Origin: Novosphingobium sp. PP1Y
GTDB taxonomy: Bacteria; Pseudomonadota; Alphaproteobacteria; Sphingomonadales; Sphingomonadaceae
Direction: 5' to 3'
Assembly: GCF_000253255.1 (NCBI RefSeq)
Contig: NC_015580.1
Coordinates: 2,989,001-3,053,000, forward strand
DNA length: 64,000 nucleotides
This document shows positions 63,332 to 64,000 of this stretch, piece by piece. Under the pieces are notes generated by a model. That model had not been told where the DNA came from. It did not search any database and saw only the letters and a program-made list of their open reading frames with translations. Position 1 is the stretch's first letter. Each line of letters opens with the position of its first letter. The position numbers and the translations under genes are program-made.

Positions 63332-64000
63332 ATGGACACACACTGCCGTGACATCGACGCGCCGCTGCGCGTAGCTGCGCTTTATCGCTTCGCTCGCTTC
63401 GAGGACTTCGCCAGCCTGCGCGAGCCGCTCGACCGGCTGTGCCGGAAGCAGGGTATTCGCGGCACCCTGCTGCTGGCAGCCGAGGGTATCAACGGTACCA
63501 TTGCGGGAACGCCGGAAGGCATCGACACAGTGCTGGCGCATATTCGAGCCCTTCCTGACTGCGCGGATCTCGATGTGAAGCTCTCTAGCGCGTCGGTCAT
63601 GCCCTTCCATCGCATGAAAGTGCGCCTCAAGCGCGAAATCGTGACGATGGGCCAGCCGGACATCGACCCGCGCGCGAGCGTTGGCACTTATGTCGAGGCG
63701 CAGGACTGGAACGCGCTGATTTCCGATCCCCAGACCATCGTGATCGATACCCGCAACGACTACGAAGTGGCCGTCGGCACATTCGAAGGCGCAATCGATC
63801 CCAGAACGCCCAGCTTCCGCGATTTTCCCGAGTGGTTCAGGCAGGAACGCGAACGCCTGCTGGGCAGCGGCAAGCCGCCCAGGGTCGCAATGTTCTGCAC
63901 CGGCGGTATTCGCTGCGAAAAGTCGACGGCGTTCCTCAAGCAGGAGGGCATCGAGGACGTCTACCACCTCAAGGGCGGCATCCTGAAATACCTCGAGACA
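63332..64000 (+). CDS. trhO: tRNA uridine(34) hydroxylase TrhO (rhodanese domain), partial at 3' end
   Basis: The visible 223 residues run past the window edge. TrhO (YceA family) uses oxygen to make ho5U34 in tRNA. The N-terminal half shows LCRKQGIRGTLLLAAEGING, and the rhodanese domain carries the active Cys 189 in MFCTGGIRCEKS and VIDTRNDYEVAVGTFEGA. ATG 63332 is the only in-frame start before the family's conserved opening; no other good start is seen. Confidence 0.93.
   Translation, partial: MDTHCRDIDAPLRVAALYRFARFEDFASLREPLDRLCRKQGIRGTLLLAAEGINGTIAGTPEGIDTVLAHIRALPDCADLDVKLSSASVMPFHRMKVRLKREIVTMGQPDIDPRASVGTYVEAQDWNALISDPQTIVIDTRNDYEVAVGTFEGAIDPRTPSFRDFPEWFRQERERLLGSGKPPRVAMFCTGGIRCEKSTAFLKQEGIEDVYHLKGGILKYLET

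Overview
The window reads as a chromosomal segment of an alphaproteobacterium of the order Sphingomonadales, most likely Novosphingobium or a close relative. The evidence is the high GC content, the gene order infA-maf-RNase G-like-yacG, the zapA/6S RNA/5-FCL-ligase block, the fused cysNC, K+-independent membrane pyrophosphatase, DUF2842 and TonB-dependent receptors. No plasmid, phage structural, CRISPR or IS genes were seen. The genus is an inference; no search was run.

Layout. 1-6.1 kb: end of nusB, thiL, hppA with a terminator, a translationally coupled GNAT/cupin pair and a small unknown gene. 6.1-11.1 kb (minus): uvrC and a TonB-dependent receptor-like protein with an unusual Cys-repeat insertion. 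11.3-13.5 kb: infA-maf-RNase G-like-yacG and tRNA-Phe. 13.6-21.9 kb: a tripartite RND efflux operon, two MarR regulators and a short, degenerate AMP-binding protein. 22-25.6 kb (minus): sulfate activation cysD-cysNC-cysQ. 25.7-29.1 kb: LuxR regulator, thiE, a lipoprotein and a soluble chemoreceptor-like protein with its signalling tip at the N terminus. 29.3-35.1 kb (minus): central carbon operon tkt-gap-MOSC-pgk-fda. 35.2-36.8 kb: coiled-coil gene, zapA, candidate 6S RNA, 5-FCL ligase and DUF2842. 37 kb: two identical tRNA-Asp genes. 38-41.7 kb (minus): branched-chain 2-oxoacid dehydrogenase E1 alpha, E1 beta and E2. 41.8-44.9 kb: thyA, a small membrane protein and a membrane chemoreceptor.

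44.9-46.1 kb: tRNA-Pro(CGG) followed by the decayed remains of an integrated element: a tyrosine integrase with at least two frameshifts and two 5' or 3' truncated ORFs. 46.2-51.3 kb (minus): flavin-dependent monooxygenase, TonB-dependent receptor and exported alpha/beta hydrolase, which look like an uptake-and-catabolism set for an unknown substrate. 51.7-54.1 kb: large MscS-family channel.

54.7-61.4 kb (minus): eight closely spaced genes, nearly all encoding secreted or envelope proteins: an exported protein, a lipoprotein, a three-repeat Cys protein, an M13 metallopeptidase, a CPBP membrane protease, an L,D-transpeptidase, a His-rich protein and a lipoprotein, closed by a terminator. An AraC regulator lies upstream. 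This is the best candidate for an undescribed functional unit. The window ends inside trhO (tRNA uridine hydroxylase).

Functional links: the Cys genes feed PAPS/sulfate assimilation; tkt-gap-pgk-fda is one central-carbon transcription unit; CAATTG-centred sites occur before both the RND operon and the adjacent marR, suggesting local control of efflux.
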